DNA from: Aplectana chamaeleonis
Taxonomy: Eukaryota > Nematoda > Chromadorea > Rhabditida > Cosmocercidae
Assembly (NCBI GenBank): GCA_029168955.1
Contig: JAPDOI010001944.1
Coordinates: 54,364-118,363 of the forward strand
Length of the DNA: 64,000 nt
Reading direction: 5' to 3'
The notes beneath the pieces are model-generated. The model was not told the DNA's origin, ran no database searches, and saw nothing but the letters and a program-made list of their open reading frames with translations. Below, piece by piece: positions 42,191-53,025 of the stretch (position 1 is its first letter; every line of letters begins with the position of its first letter). The translations under genes and the position numbers were made by a program.

Positions 42191-44952
42191 TTAGGGTTTG
42201 CGCGAAAATCCTCTTAGAGCGTAAAAGCGACGAAAAGAAAAATTATTTGCCGTCGACTCAGTTGCTGGGTCCGCAATCAGCAGTGACGAAGCATTCAATT
42301 TTCTGGTGAAGACCACAAAACAATCGGAAACAGCACATTGGAAACGGCACAGATAATTTCGCCGATTCGGAACGCTGGTGCTATCTGCCCGGGTCACGGC
42401 GGGTTGCGACTGCGATTCGTTACTTCGTCTGAGTTCAGATGGTGGAAGGGACTCCATAAGAGAGAGTTTTCCACCAAAACCGAGGCGAAGCTTCGGAGCT
42501 CGTTGAAAAGCCATTCTTTGAAAAACCGAGGCAGGGAGGACGACTTTAATGAGGCGATTCTTCCATGGCTCAGGTTTTCCCAACCTATACACTGCAATCG
42601 GATTGCAATGGGTATTGAAAAAATGTAGAACATTGCAAACGCTCACAAAGTCATATCGAACACGATCAGAGGTAGAGCAACGTCTGTTCTCAGGAATACC
42701 ACGTAAAACAAGAGAGCGACGACGCTCAGCTTCATGGAAGGCCTCACAAGGGACCACTTCAAACGAAAAATGGAGTTTTGAAAAACGGTCTTTTGAGGTT
42801 TTGTAGAGGAGTTAGAAAGAAACAATTTGAGATTTCAAAATACCACTCAGTCCTCACGGGTAGATCAAAAAACTATCAAAAAAAGGAAAGAAACCAGAAC
42901 GTTGGATTGGGAGGGCGAAGCACAAATGTGAGCTATACAGTGGCCTTGAAATCATCTCAAAAGGTTCTCCTAAAAGTTTGAAGATGAACTCTAACTAGGT
43001 TCTCGAGTTATGACTTGTTCATTGATCCCCTGAACAATGCTCGTTGCATTCAAACCACCGATCACTGCACTGCGATAGCTAGGATGGGCTGGCATCATAT
43101 CATGGCTCAGCCGGTTAGGCGTTGGATTACGAAGCAATTGAACGATAGTTCGAATACTGTGGGATCATTATGGCTGATAGTAATGGCATTTCTATGTGTT
43201 CACCTTAGTTGTTTTGAGTTTTAACAGTGTCTCTTGTTTTTTATACCTCTTTTCTTATATCGCAGAGGTAACGTGATATAAACGGAGAACGGTTTACATC
43301 AATGTTAGAAACTATAGAAATTCCGAGGTTTCGACAATTGCTGGAATATCATGAATACCCTTACCCTTCTCCCCCACATATGCCACATAAAAACCGTCCT
43401 TAATTCGGAGAAACACTTTAGAGGACCTATTTTGATATATGACGCTGGAAACAAGTTCGGACAAAATGAAACTTCGTGGACTTGTTCCTTGATCAATGAC
43501 CAATATTTTTCCAACAGAAATAGTTATTGTAAACAGAAGTGGGTTTACCTAAACTACAAAATCCATTGAAGCAACCTAATACTTAAGCGCATGGCTCGAA
43601 GACGCAAGAAAAGTGTTTCGTTATCAATTCCAAAATTTTCAGTAGAACAGAACCTTTAAAAAACGCACTTTACAAGAAGACTACTTTTGGTCAGCCTGGC
43701 CATTCTGGATTAAATGTAGTTTTCTGGAGCCATTTTGGACGTAGAATCCGAGTATGCTTTTCGCATCTTCTCTGAAAAAAAAGAGACCACTCTGGAGAAA
43801 GTTACAGGCGTTTTTCCAAGCCTCGCGGCAAGGCGAGGGTACCCATCAGGGAATTTTTAGGGTGGTTTAGAAAAAAATTTCGGATTCGGCCCAAAACTTG
43901 TATGTAGGGGTAATCTAGGGTGCAGAACACGAATCTAGAGGTCGTTTGCCAAAATTCTGAGGTTTACTGTAGATTACGGTAGTTGTCATGACATAGAGGG
44001 CCTAAACCTACCTTAATAATTTGAAAATCGACAGGTGAACATCAAATTCGTATTCAGCACCCCGAATAACCCCCGTTCAGAAATTTTGAGTCAAATCTGA
44101 GACTTTGACCCAACTATCGTATACCCACCGCAATCTACCGTAATCTGTCGAAAATCGATAAACTGACCTCAGGTTTGTCATGAACACTTCAAATAACCTC
44201 CGAGAGCAAACTTTGGGTCATAAATATTTTTCGAGCTTTGTCGTCGTCGCCGAGTCAGAGGTCGAAATTTTTTTTCGCCGAAACTCCGCCCCAGGGGGTA
44301 ATTTGGGGCGCTGAACCCGAATCTGAGGTCCGTTTCCTGTTTTTTAGCGAATTTGGTCAGGTTAGGGTGCATTGAGTGGCATTTTACCTACCGCAACCCA
44401 TTGTTTTAGTGGTTTTTGATCTACCCGAGGACTGAGTGAAATTTTAAAATTTTAAATTGTTTATTTTTACGCCCTCTACAACTTTCAAAAGACCGTTTTT
44501 CGAAACTCCATTTTGTGTTCAAAGTGGTCCCTTGTCAGAGTCGGGTGAGGACGACTTAGCTGCCAGTGATACACATGGTGTGCCATCACGATCCACCCTG
44601 TCCCTCCTGAATTCCGAGACCTCACCGGAAACGCAGCTACATTTACAACTATTCTTCAAAGTGGAATTTTCAAGTTCAAGTGAATCAACCTTGCCTTCAA
44701 GGAACCTATTTTTTCAACAATACTGTCAAACCGTGCTTTGGAAGTGCACAAATACTGCAAGAGATCCTTGAGATGATCGGGTAAGGAGTCATCATGCAGC
44801 ACACGATCGATCGGCACAGTCACAACATCATCATCGATAACAGCAGGGCACGTGGACATGATGATGAACCGGAAATCAGATAAAGCAGCACGACCAAGTA
44901 CAGTTGAAGTATGCGGAGCCGTCGTAAACAGGTAAACCTTATGAGGCGGCAC
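42191..44952 (-). pseudogene. LINE ORF1-like protein split by a 1.8-kb element
   Basis: The N-terminal part (44952 down to 44538) and C-terminal part (42743 down to 42191) are halves of one protein like that at 2697-3305. The first has the SLPDHLKDLLQYL segment and a coiled coil with a frameshift near 44690. The second has ERRRSLVLRGIPENRR, CNPIAVYRLGKPEPWKNRL and IKVVLPASVFQRM. ORF1 proteins of CR1/RTE-type LINEs bind the element RNA; the RNA-recognition-like region is the second half. With the insertion and one TCA removed, the codons run AAK-SSSPDSE into AFHEAERRR without a break. No second ORF follows. The frameshift and insertion make it inactive. Confidence 0.78.
42747..44534. mobile_element. 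1.8-kb element with long CAAGGGACCACTT inverted ends
   Basis: Inverted repeats of about 135 bp begin CAAGGGACCACTT and run past AAAAACGGTCTTTTGA to the CTCAGTCCTC word. TCA is duplicated at 42744-42746 and 44535-44537. Reading the interrupted LINE frame across one TCA restores it, which confirms the borders. The interior has CTACCGTAATCT-type words and no clear transposase. Three-bp duplications occur in several superfamilies, so no class is given. Confidence 0.88.
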
Positions 44953-45782
44953 GAGATGAAGATGAAGAAATTAAGACCCCTGCCGCCGGGGGGAAACGCA
45001 AGTTATCCTTGAACACAGCTCGAGAAACCATAGCTCGTGAATAACGTTGACCAAGGCAGAAGAGCCAGCAAGGAAGAATAAGCTCTTAGATACAAGTCGA
45101 AAATAAGAGGTAGAAAAGTCCCGCAATGTACAGATAGGTAAGGGGTAAGTACGGGCCACCGGAAGAGAGTGACAGCCTCACGCGGGGACGATTGGTATCG
45201 ACTGAATCTTCTTCGGTCTTCTTCTCATAATTTGTATATTCAGTTTTGCTGGACTCATTTTCGGCAACAAACGCAGAGGCCGGCTCTTTGGTAGGAATTC
45301 CAGGATGCTCGTCATGATGAAGGCTCACACATGTGAAGTGAATAAAAGGTGAGTAGAACGTGAAAAATCCCATGGTGTTACGTTTAGATAATTCCACTTT
45401 ATTTTCAGGCTCTCTCGTTTCTGGACTGAGGAGTACGCAGCATGCAATGGGGATACTATGGATGCTGATGACAGCTCAGAAGAGAGCGAAAGCGAAGATC
45501 TGGAGTGAATGAGGCATTTATATGAAGAAATCGTGCAACAAATACAGATAATGAAATTGAAAATTTTTGATGTGATCGAAAATATTATGAATAAATGGAT
45601 TCTGAAAAAAAATTTGCCTTTAACGTATGTGTGAAAACATGAACAGCTCTTCAAGCGCGCGCAGGAAATAGTGTCTTCAGTTCAGACCGTATGTTGCAAA
45701 ATTGTGGGATGATCCCTCTCCAGTAGCTCTTTCCTGTTGTATCCGGCTCATTGTCCGAATCGAGTATCCAAATCCGAGAGAC
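44953..45782. other. Upstream flank of the split LINE ORF1
   Basis: On the minus strand this precedes the ORF1-like frame and may include its leader. Short minus-strand frames at 45086-45397 and 45325-45654 show no recognisable domain. Confidence 0.35.
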
Positions 45783-45872
45783 CGAAAAAACGCCAAATCC
45801 GAATCGAACCGAAATCCGATTCACCGAAAAAACGCCAAATCCGAACCGAACCGAAATCCGATTCACCGAAAA
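45783..45872 (+). repeat. 42-bp CCGAA-type minisatellite, two units
   Basis: Two units of the CGAAAAAACGCCAAATCCGA type are followed by a complementary tail (TTTTTCGGATCAGGCCGAAA) before the element end. Confidence 0.88.
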
Positions 45873-46520
45873 AAACCGTTTTTCGGATCAGGCCGAAATC
45901 CGATTATCCGAAATTTTTTGCCTCGGATCCAATGTATACTGGCCACCTCGCAGTGGGTCGAGGCGGCTTCGGCCCGCTAAGATCCGTGGCCGGGAACTAT
46001 CACCGAAATCTTGCAACGCTTTCATCCCAATTTCGCACTAAACTCACATCATTTCGAGTAACATTATCCTTATTTTCGCGGCATATTCACCCCATTCTCA
46101 CCTACCATAGCGGCAAATTCACCCATACAGTGAATTTAGCGCTGCAAATTATGTAGGACTTCATACCGACTTGTACATGAGCATCAAGTCTTTTTTGCTG
46201 TGGCATCAAGTCTCGGATTGGCAGATTTGTTAATGCGGCGCAAGTTCGTTTTTGTAACTGGTGGGGCCTGACAGCGGCGAGTTGTATGCTTTCCACTGAT
46301 CCACAGAATGCAACTTTAGCGTTTTACAGGGGAAACATAATTTTGATACTTTGTACTCAGAGTCGGATCAATGATTTAGTGACGGAAACTAACGGCTATG
46401 GTAATGATCTCTTAGAGAGAACCAACTGTTGTTGTCCGCAACGATATCCATTCCCTCGATCATTTCTCCGCTGATTGGGTGATGCCCCGTAGCCACTCCG
46501 GTCGATATTGATTCACTTAA

Positions 46521-46993
46521 AGACACAGTCCAACCTCAGAATCGATTTTTCGTTTTTCTGCCTATCTTGGAGAAAATATCACGCTGATCACACTGGTGTC
46601 TCCAGAATTGCTCAGAACTGACTACGAACGGAGTTACGGCTCCTCAAAAATTTCGATTTTGAACGGCTAGAAGTTCTCGGACAAGTTGTCTCGAGCCTGT
46701 ATTTTCTCGTTATTCGCAGACATCGTTTTGTAGCAGGCCACAATATAAAGCTAGCCCGAAAAAAAATCGAAGAACATAGGTTTTGAATAAAATCAATCGC
46801 GCGTCTCTTCCCTATTGAGGTCGGAAACCTGGCAGTGGGCGTTACCCATTTTTTCTTTCAAGGGGCGTGGCCGACTTTTTCCTAGCCTTTTCTAGCTTAT
46901 TTGAGCGAACTGAGATTTCGCGCTTGGCAGGGTTGCTATAGGCGGCGACCGAATCATAATATCAAAAATTACCTCTGAGGTTGGACTGTGCTT
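46521..46993. mobile_element. TTAA element of the AGACACAGTCC group, copy F
   Basis: TTAA at 46517-46520 and 46994-46997. Ends AGACACAGTCCAACCTC and the complement of AAGCACAGTCCAACCTC. The interior is diverged from copies A and C but keeps ACGGAGTTACGGCTCC. Confidence 0.88.
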
Positions 46994-47268
46994 TTAAGGC
47001 CGCATGCGCGATCAGAAATGGTATCGATTTAATGACATAAATCGAAGGTATTGAGCTGGTAGTATGGGATAATAACGACAAAAAAACATCAACTGGGTGC
47101 AAATACAGAAATATCCGCCAATCTATTCGAATTTTCCGGTCTGTACCAGGGCTGTGCGTAATCGAATTTTGTAATTTCGTAAATCGTAATTTTTGAAATT
47201 CCTCTTAATTCGTTAATCGTAATTCGCAACTGATAATGATTAATAATCCGAGGAATAGCCCAAACCTT

Positions 47269-47435
47269 GGGTGCGTTCCAAGAAGATTACCACGGGAGGA
47301 AATCATATTTGATAGTGATACCAACCAATGATAGTTTATGAGGCCACCTAAAATGAACATGTCTTTCGGCCCATCATTCGTCATATCTTATCAGACCCAT
47401 TTTTCCTCCCATGGAAAACTTCTTGGAACGCACCC
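47269..47435. mobile_element. 167-bp MITE with GGGTGCGTTCC ends, copy 2
   Basis: Ends GGGTGCGTTCCAAGAAG are inverted; CTT is duplicated (47266-47268 and 47436-47438). The uninterrupted relative inside the 28661 element shows the hAT-like sequence continuing across this point. Confidence 0.88.
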
Positions 47436-48056
47436 CTTATCGGCTGTGGAAACACCTCAGCACTACAGTGATGAAGTGTTTCCATTTCGAAGAAGGTTCG
47501 AGGTTGGGCGTGATAGCAAAAATCTGCCATGTTTTGACTTGTGATCGATGTGAATTTCAGAAGAAAATACACATTTTCAGCGGAATACTAGAATCAAAAA
47601 GACGTTCTACACATACCATGGCTCTCACCTCATTGAGAGGAACACAAAAACTACTTGAAAAAACTCATTTCTATCAATTTTCAAGTGGGTTATGACGATG
47701 TGGCAGCTTGTGAGCCCACAAAACGCAACGAAACGCTTTTTTTTTGCAAAAAATTTGCCCGGTATTGTATCGAATGCTATTTCGCAAACCCTGTGAATTT
47801 CTTCGTGGAAAAGTGTTTTTTTTTCGGGCTAGAAAAATATTTTCCCGATCCTTCTGCAGATTTCGATTCACAAAATACTAGTTTATTACTAGTATTTTTT
47901 GAACAGCTGAAAATGGATGGGTGGTGAAGATGTTTTCGAGATATTCGTGGAATTCCGCAACGAAGTGCATATTAAGTTATAACCTCTACTTGTTCTATAA
48001 GCCAGCCAGGTGTTTAGAGCCGAGCCCCATGTTGAAAGTCGATATCGGGCTGGAAT

Positions 48057-48275
48057 TCAGTTACAGACGACCACTTTTGCAGCCTGGAGCTTGAAGGTAA
48101 TCGTGCCGGGACGAAGATAATTCATGCCGGGACCTCGTGGTCCCAGCACGATTCCATTTGCACTACGTGTTGCAAGAAGGGTTTTCTGCAACCGCGGACC
48201 GGCCGATATAGACACCAAATATCTGCGTCTCTCGGGTTCATCATGGTGACGAGAGCACGTCATGGAGACAAACAA
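48057..48275 (-). CDS. Exon-like frame inside the hAT-like element
   Basis: A minus-strand frame after an acceptor-like CTCCACAG encodes SMTCSRHHDEPERRRYLVSI and runs through NGIVLGPRGPGMNYL to a stop at 48057. The codons are GC-rich and the composition is protein-like, unlike the AT-rich element ends. It does not look like a hAT transposase. One reading is a terminal exon of a host gene captured by the element; another is chance. Part of it coincides with an inverted repeat (GTCCCGGCATG and CATGCCGGGAC words). Confidence 0.3.
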   Translation of the reverse strand: MFVSMTCSRHHDEPERRRYLVSISAGPRLQKTLLATRSANGIVLGPRGPGMNYLRPGTITFKLQAAKVVVCN

Positions 48276-48937
48276 CTGTGGAGCTCATCTCCTCCGACCT
48301 GGCTCGCTCATGGAGCCAGAAATGGTCGGAACCCAATAAAAGGTTTGAGGCGGTTAGTGTGAGAAGCGGAGCGGTCGGTCATACCTGAATCTCTTTATCG
48401 ACATTTATACTTGGCCATATCCGACCTACTGCTAGCTGCGCCCGGCTGGGAATGTCAGGGTAAGGTCTTACCGATAATTCAATTCGGAGAGAATAGTTAC
48501 ATACCAGAAATGTGAAAGAAGTGTTAAATTTAGGTACATATCTATACCCTAGACCACAAATTTACATTGTTTCCTCAAGCGCATATTCTTGATTTGTAAC
48601 GATTCGTTACGAGCTTGGGCCGAAATTTCGTAAATCATAAATCGTAAAAAAATTGCCAAAAACACCCTTCGTGAATCGTAATTTGTAATTCGTAATCACG
48701 CACAGCCCTGGTCTGTACTAGAGCGCACGCGTCCTTGGAAGCTTCAAAAACTAGTCAAAGTGACTGTATTCGATCGACCAATCTGGAATCTCAAATTACG
48801 GGGTGGAGACTGCAAAGCGAATGAGAGGCGAGTGCGAAATTTATTCACTCGATCTGACTCAAACATTTTAGTTTTGACCGGTCTTTGACTCTTCCTACGG
48901 CGTGGTCGTTATTTTTGGACCCATATGACCCCAGTAA

Positions 48938-48981
48938 GGTCGTTATCTCAACAACGTTATCGAGCGTGTGTGCTGCCTTCA
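48938..48981 (-). mobile_element. Solo end of a palindromic TTAA element
   Basis: TATCTCAACAACGTTATCGA and GCGTGTGTGCTGCC match the right ends of 9600-10205 and 13245-13993. A left partner was not found. Confidence 0.55.
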
Positions 48982-49184
48982 ACGTAAACCAGCGAACGAA
49001 AACTAGCACTGCGTCTGGATACGTCCCGGACTCATGAGCAGTGAATATTAATCGCAGTTTACTATCCTGGATCTCGCTGGTTCTCGGACTGTGCCCATCG
49101 CTGTCCACCCTGCTCTTCTTCGTAGGTCAATCTCCTTCGACACGTCCTTTTTCATACTGAATTATCGTCCTAGGTAGTATAGCT

Positions 49185-49430
49185 TGACGACTCGATTTTG
49201 TTTCGAATAATCGAGTTTTTGGATAATTCGATTTTTCAAAAATTCAAATAATCGAGTTTTCGACTGACTCGATTTTTCAGAATTTCGAATAATCGAGTTT
49301 TCGACTAGCTCGATTCTTCAGAATTTTCAGTAATCAGTTTTCGACTAACTCGACTTTTCCAAATTTCGAATGATCCAATTTTCGACTAACTCGGTTTTTT
49401 TGAAGTTTCGAATAATCGAGTAGTCGAATG
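49185..49430 (+). repeat. About 41-bp ATCGAGTTTTCGACT minisatellite
   Basis: Five to six imperfect units built on TTTTCGACTGACTCGATTTT plus TCAGAATTTCGAATAATCGA recur at 40-42 bp. The last unit borders the LINE fragment. Confidence 0.85.
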
Positions 49431-50200
49431 ACTTGATGAATCGACTCGACATAAGTGTATTAGGTAGGCACAGCTATCAACTCGATCCACTTCGTTTTCT
49501 TCCAGGTGGATCGATCCGTCGTCGCACCACTGGTTGGTCATGGTCTGAGCCTTCCCCATGTTCATTGTCAAACCGATCGCGCTGCTCGCGCTATTCAGTC
49601 CATTCTACATTTCGATCATCTCCTGAGTGCTGCCACTGATAATCACAAAATCGTCTGCGAACCTTAGATCGGACAGCTTCTTCCCATCGATGTTCAAACC
49701 CTTCTCTTCCCAACCGAGTTTGCTCATCGCATGCTGTAGGACAGTCGTGAAGAACTTCGGCGATATTGTGTCATCTTGCCAGACTCCTTCCTCGATTGGA
49801 ATGCTTAGTTTATTTTCAAATAACTGTACCGTTGTTGATGTTCCCGCATTGCACAGTTCCAGAATTTTCACGTATGCAGAATCCACTCCGACATGCAACA
49901 AAGCGTTTAGAACAGCGTTTGTCTCCACCGAGTCGAATGCTTTTTTTTGTAATCAACGGACGTCAGGCACAAGGGCAGTTTGTATTTACGGCATCGTTCA
50001 ATCAATTGGGACACGGTGTGGATGTGATCCATGATACAGAAACCCTTCCTGAATCCTGCTTGCTCTGCAGGTTGGTGAGCGTCAACTGTGGTCTCCATAC
50101 GAGTGAGGATTATCTTGGTGAAGGTATATGGGATTCCAAATGTCGAGGTGAATTGAGAAGGGATCCATCCGCTGCGTATTCGGGAATAACCGAGAAATAG
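49386..50200 (-). pseudogene. RTE-type LINE reverse transcriptase fragment
   Basis: On the minus strand, segments in order are EQAGFRKGFCIMDHIHTVSQ and LTSVDYKKKHS (near 50070-49930), then NALLHVGV, GVWQDDTISPKFF, and KLSDLRFADDFVIISGS with the catalytic FADD box (near 49660), then GKAQTMTNQWCDDGSIHLEE. This is the palm and thumb of a non-LTR reverse transcriptase of the kind in RTE-like elements. Two frameshifts, near 49920 and 49605, separate three frames, and neither the endonuclease nor the C-terminus is present. The acidic FADD residues are kept, but the copy is dead. Confidence 0.8.
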
Positions 50201-50904
50201 CTGGTTACCGCCGTATAGCCGAGAAACAGCCGCCAAATAATGCTCTCCTCGAAATAGCCGCCGAATAATGCTCACTGCAAAATATCCGAGAAATCATGCT
50301 CTTCGGGGTAGCATACGACGCATTCTTGAAACATGATTCATATGCCAACATCGCGTCGGTTCAAAGACCCAAGTTTGAAGTAATTAGACCCCGCTCAGCC
50401 TCTGGAGGCCCCGCCCAACCGCTGGCGGACTCGGGCCATGGCTCGGCGAGCTGGCGATGACCGCGTTGCGTGTCGGTAATTTTTGGTTATTTTTCATTAT
50501 ACCTCTTTCGTTCTTTGAAAATTCCTCGGTTATCTCGCGAAAAAACCGAGAAAAAGTCAAAAAATAGCCCACCAAAAGCCGCTGCAAAGCTTGGCTGGCT
50601 ATTTCAGGACTGTTTCTCGGCCAAAACCTTCAGAGTTGGCTATCGCACTCGGCCACTCGCGGAAAAATTTGCGTGGGCAGAAAACGTCAGTATAAAGATA
50701 TAAATTTAAAGTAGAGAATGTAAATAAAGCGATTCAATTTAAAAGTAATTTCATTAATTTAATTTTAATCTGAACAAAGTAGATAAGTTGTGATTTGAAG
50801 GGTTTCAGATGTTCCGTTGTCCCTTCCAGAGCGTTTCAGCGCACATTTACAGTGGGGTTTAGTGAATTTTATTGTTTTTTTTTCTGCTGAATATTTAATC
50901 CGGA
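50201..50904. other. Spacer with short GCCGAGAAACAGCCG words
   Basis: Related words (CCGAGAAATAGC, CCGAGAAACAGCC, CCGAGAAATCATGCTC) recur at 50185-50300 and again as AAAACCGAGAAAAAG near 50540. No exon was recognised. Confidence 0.45.
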
Positions 50905-51080
50905 TGAATACTCGAATATTTTAATATTGAAAAAGTGGATTATTGGGTTATTCGAATATTCAAAGAAGTAGAATATTCGGGATATTCGAATATTCGAATA
51001 CTCAAAGAAGTGGATGATCCACGTTATTCGAATATTCAAAGAAGTAGATTATTCCAAATGTTCGTTCATTCAAATATTCA
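50905..51080 (+). repeat. AT-rich ATTCGAATATTCAAAGAAG repeats
   Basis: The words TTCGAATATTCAAAGAAGT recur four or so times at irregular 22-50 bp spacing, mixed with bare GAATATTCG palindromes. Confidence 0.8.
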
Positions 51081-51162
51081 AAAAAATTATTTGATGCAAC
51101 ACTCTAGTATGCATGCAACCATTCCTCGTGAGATCGTTCATATCTCAGATACTTGTGGCTAA

Positions 51163-51583
51163 AGGCAGTGTCCACAATAAAAATAGCTTTCGAGTTTCCA
51201 CCAGAAAACGAGGTTTGGAGTCTGACTGTTTCATCAGTGAAGAAAGAATCATGAAAAACGCTGCGAAACATCCAAAATCAGCTCTTTTTTTTGAAAGCCA
51301 AATTTCAACGGTGGATGAGTTGCGCGGGCATGGGCCTGAACTAGACAGCGTGCGCAAATGCGCCCTAATGCTAACACTCAGCCGCGCTCGCGCTCTAATG
51401 CTAATGTAGAAGCGGACCAAACTGTTCCTCGGAAAACTCGACCGCGAGCGGAAGGGCTAGCGCGAGCGTACTTCGGAGCCGTATGGAGCTCTTCCGTTTT
51501 TTCGACCCCAGTGCTCCAATGAGACCCTGAACATTAGATTTCCGGCCAAAAACCGAGGACGAAATTTATCGTGGACACTGCCT
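51163..51583. mobile_element. TTAA element with AGGCAGTGTCCAC ends
   Basis: The left end AAGGCAGTGTCCACAATAAA follows CTAA. The right end, complement of AGGCAGTGTCCACGATAAA, precedes TTAA (51584-51587). No coding frame. Confidence 0.88.
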
Positions 51584-51587
51584 TTAA

Positions 51588-52362
51588 GTTCCTGAGGACA
51601 ATAGACCTGATTTGGTCGTTATCACACGGTCGAGGGGAGGGGAGCGAGACGTCCCCCTGGAAGGGAACGTCTTGCCCCTCTCCCCTCAAGTTGTACACAA
51701 CGAATGACGTTTGAAGCAGTCGAGTCGGGGGGGGGGACAAGGGAAGTTCGCTCCACGGTTGTTCCCACGGCCTCCCCCCGAGAACGATGGACGAGAAAAC
51801 AAAGCCGCACTGTATACGATGATGCAATCTGGCTAGTCTTGAGGTGGTCTCGTACTTCGCAAGTTGAGGGAGCAGGTTTGCCACTCAAAGACAGTGTAAG
51901 GCATCTCTGTCCGGATTTCAGGGCGAGATAATAAGCTTCTCTGAAATTTGTCGTCAGAGGTGAATATTTTTGGCCCTATTCCAGTTTTCCAAGAACAGGA
52001 AACTGTTGAAAACAACGAGTTTTGGCAAGCTGATTTTTGATCAATCAATGAACAATGGTTCATGGGTTGCGAGCACATGGTGAAGACCGGCGAACGGGAG
52101 AACAAAGGAAGACTTGCTGGCCGGAAGTCCCCTCCGCCTCCCCTCGATTCGGGGGAAGTTCCCCAGTTGTTTCGAGGGAAGTTCCATTGTTGTTCTCGGA
52201 AACATCCACACCAATATCTCAGTGATGGCCTGGAAGATCTCTGGCAATTATGCTCCAGAATACTATGGACTACTAATTCGTGCTTCTTGGTTCCACTGGA
52301 ACACAAAAGAAATAAATCTGGAATCTTAGTGTTTTCATGTGTTCTGTGTCAAGTTGTTCACC
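51588..52362. other. Spacer with GC-rich inverted words
   Basis: CGAGGGGAGGGGAGC and GGGGCAAGACGTTCCC-like words form loose inverted pairs at 51630-51780. Between here and the element at 52367, exons for helices 6-7 of the receptor relative would be expected on the minus strand, but none was recognised. Confidence 0.4.
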
Positions 52363-52366
52363 TTAA

Positions 52367-53021
52367 AGGCAGTCTTCAGGACGAATAGCGTCTCCGAGTT
52401 TCATTAAGAAATCGTATGTAACGGGGTCCATTGCAAGAATGGTGGTGAAAATAATAGCTACACCCTGTCCCGAACGAGATGGCGAGCCTAGAGTCCAAAG
52501 AAGCAGCGCGCCGCCATCTGCGTCTCTGACATCATCAGCGACCTGAAGCACTTGGATCGAAGTTAAAGTTGTCTGAGACACTATAGAGACTGCAACCAAA
52601 CAAAGAAGGAAAATAATGGCCTCAGACAAGTTAAAACAGCTCGATTGTCGAGTTTACGGTGAAATCCACGGGTTAGACGACTCTTTGCGCTCCGACCTGT
52701 TATCCATTTCCTGAAAAATTTTCCCTGCCACGTGAAAAATAAAATATGTATCGAGAGTGAATATCACGAGCATTTTGAGAGAAAAGAACGCAAAAAAAGC
52801 AATGGAGTATGTAAGAAAATGAAGAGAGAAAGTTAAAAAACGTTCAAAATACGAAAATGTCAGAGACGCAGAGGGCGGCGCGCTGCTTCTTTGGGCTCTA
52901 CGCTTGCCATCTCGTTTGGGACAGGGCATAGCAGTTATTTTGCTATTATTGTTGCAATAAACCCCGGTACATTCAATTTCTGGTAAGATCTCGAACGCAA
53001 ATTTTATGGTGAATACCGCCT
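52367..53021. mobile_element. TTAA element inserted in a receptor exon
   Basis: TTAA at 52363-52366 and 53022-53025. The left end reads AGGCAGTCTTCAGGACG and the right end is the complement of AGGCGGTATTCACCATAAAA. Arms around 52473-52532 and 52858-52922 are extensive inverted copies (the GCAGCGCGCCGCC core). On the minus strand it sits nine codons into the exon that follows helix 5. Confidence 0.88.
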
Positions 53022-53025
53022 TTAA

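Larger units (their letters stand above)
40838..45938. mobile_element. 5.1-kb inverted-repeat element with an 8-bp duplication
   Basis: CTGGCCAC is duplicated exactly at 40830-40837 and 45939-45946. The ends read TATACATTGGATCCGA in inverted orientation. Just inside each end lies the same 42-bp minisatellite (40918-41170 and 45783-45872), pointing toward the outer end. The interior holds a TTAA element and a split LINE ORF1 but no transposase frame. The duplication length suggests hAT- or P-type integration; the ends do not match a family I recognise. Confidence 0.8.
39882..46226. mobile_element. Second TA-target element, split by insertions
   Basis: The left part (39882-39962, 40541-40830) and right part (45946-46226) match the two halves of 33398-34313, including CTCTGCCAATTCAAGACTTG at one end and the ATACAGTGAATTTA stretch near the other. 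The intervening DNA consists of two identifiable insertions (39963-40540 and 40838-45938). The flanking TA is no longer intact. Confidence 0.8.
47147..48710. mobile_element. hAT-like nonautonomous element, 1.6 kb
   Basis: A perfect 8-bp duplication, GTCTGTAC, flanks the element (47139-47146 and 48711-48718). The ends CAGGGCTGTGCGTAAT and the complement of CAGGGCTGTGCGTGAT are near-perfect. Its left part matches the right part of 28661-32076 in reverse, interrupted by the MITE at 47269. Another frame inside (48057-48275) may be captured host DNA. Confidence 0.9.

Noticed and set aside
45086..45654. Minus-strand frames as LINE or membrane-protein coding
   Set aside because: They show hydrophobic and serine-rich low-complexity sequence without conserved motifs, so no function can be supported.
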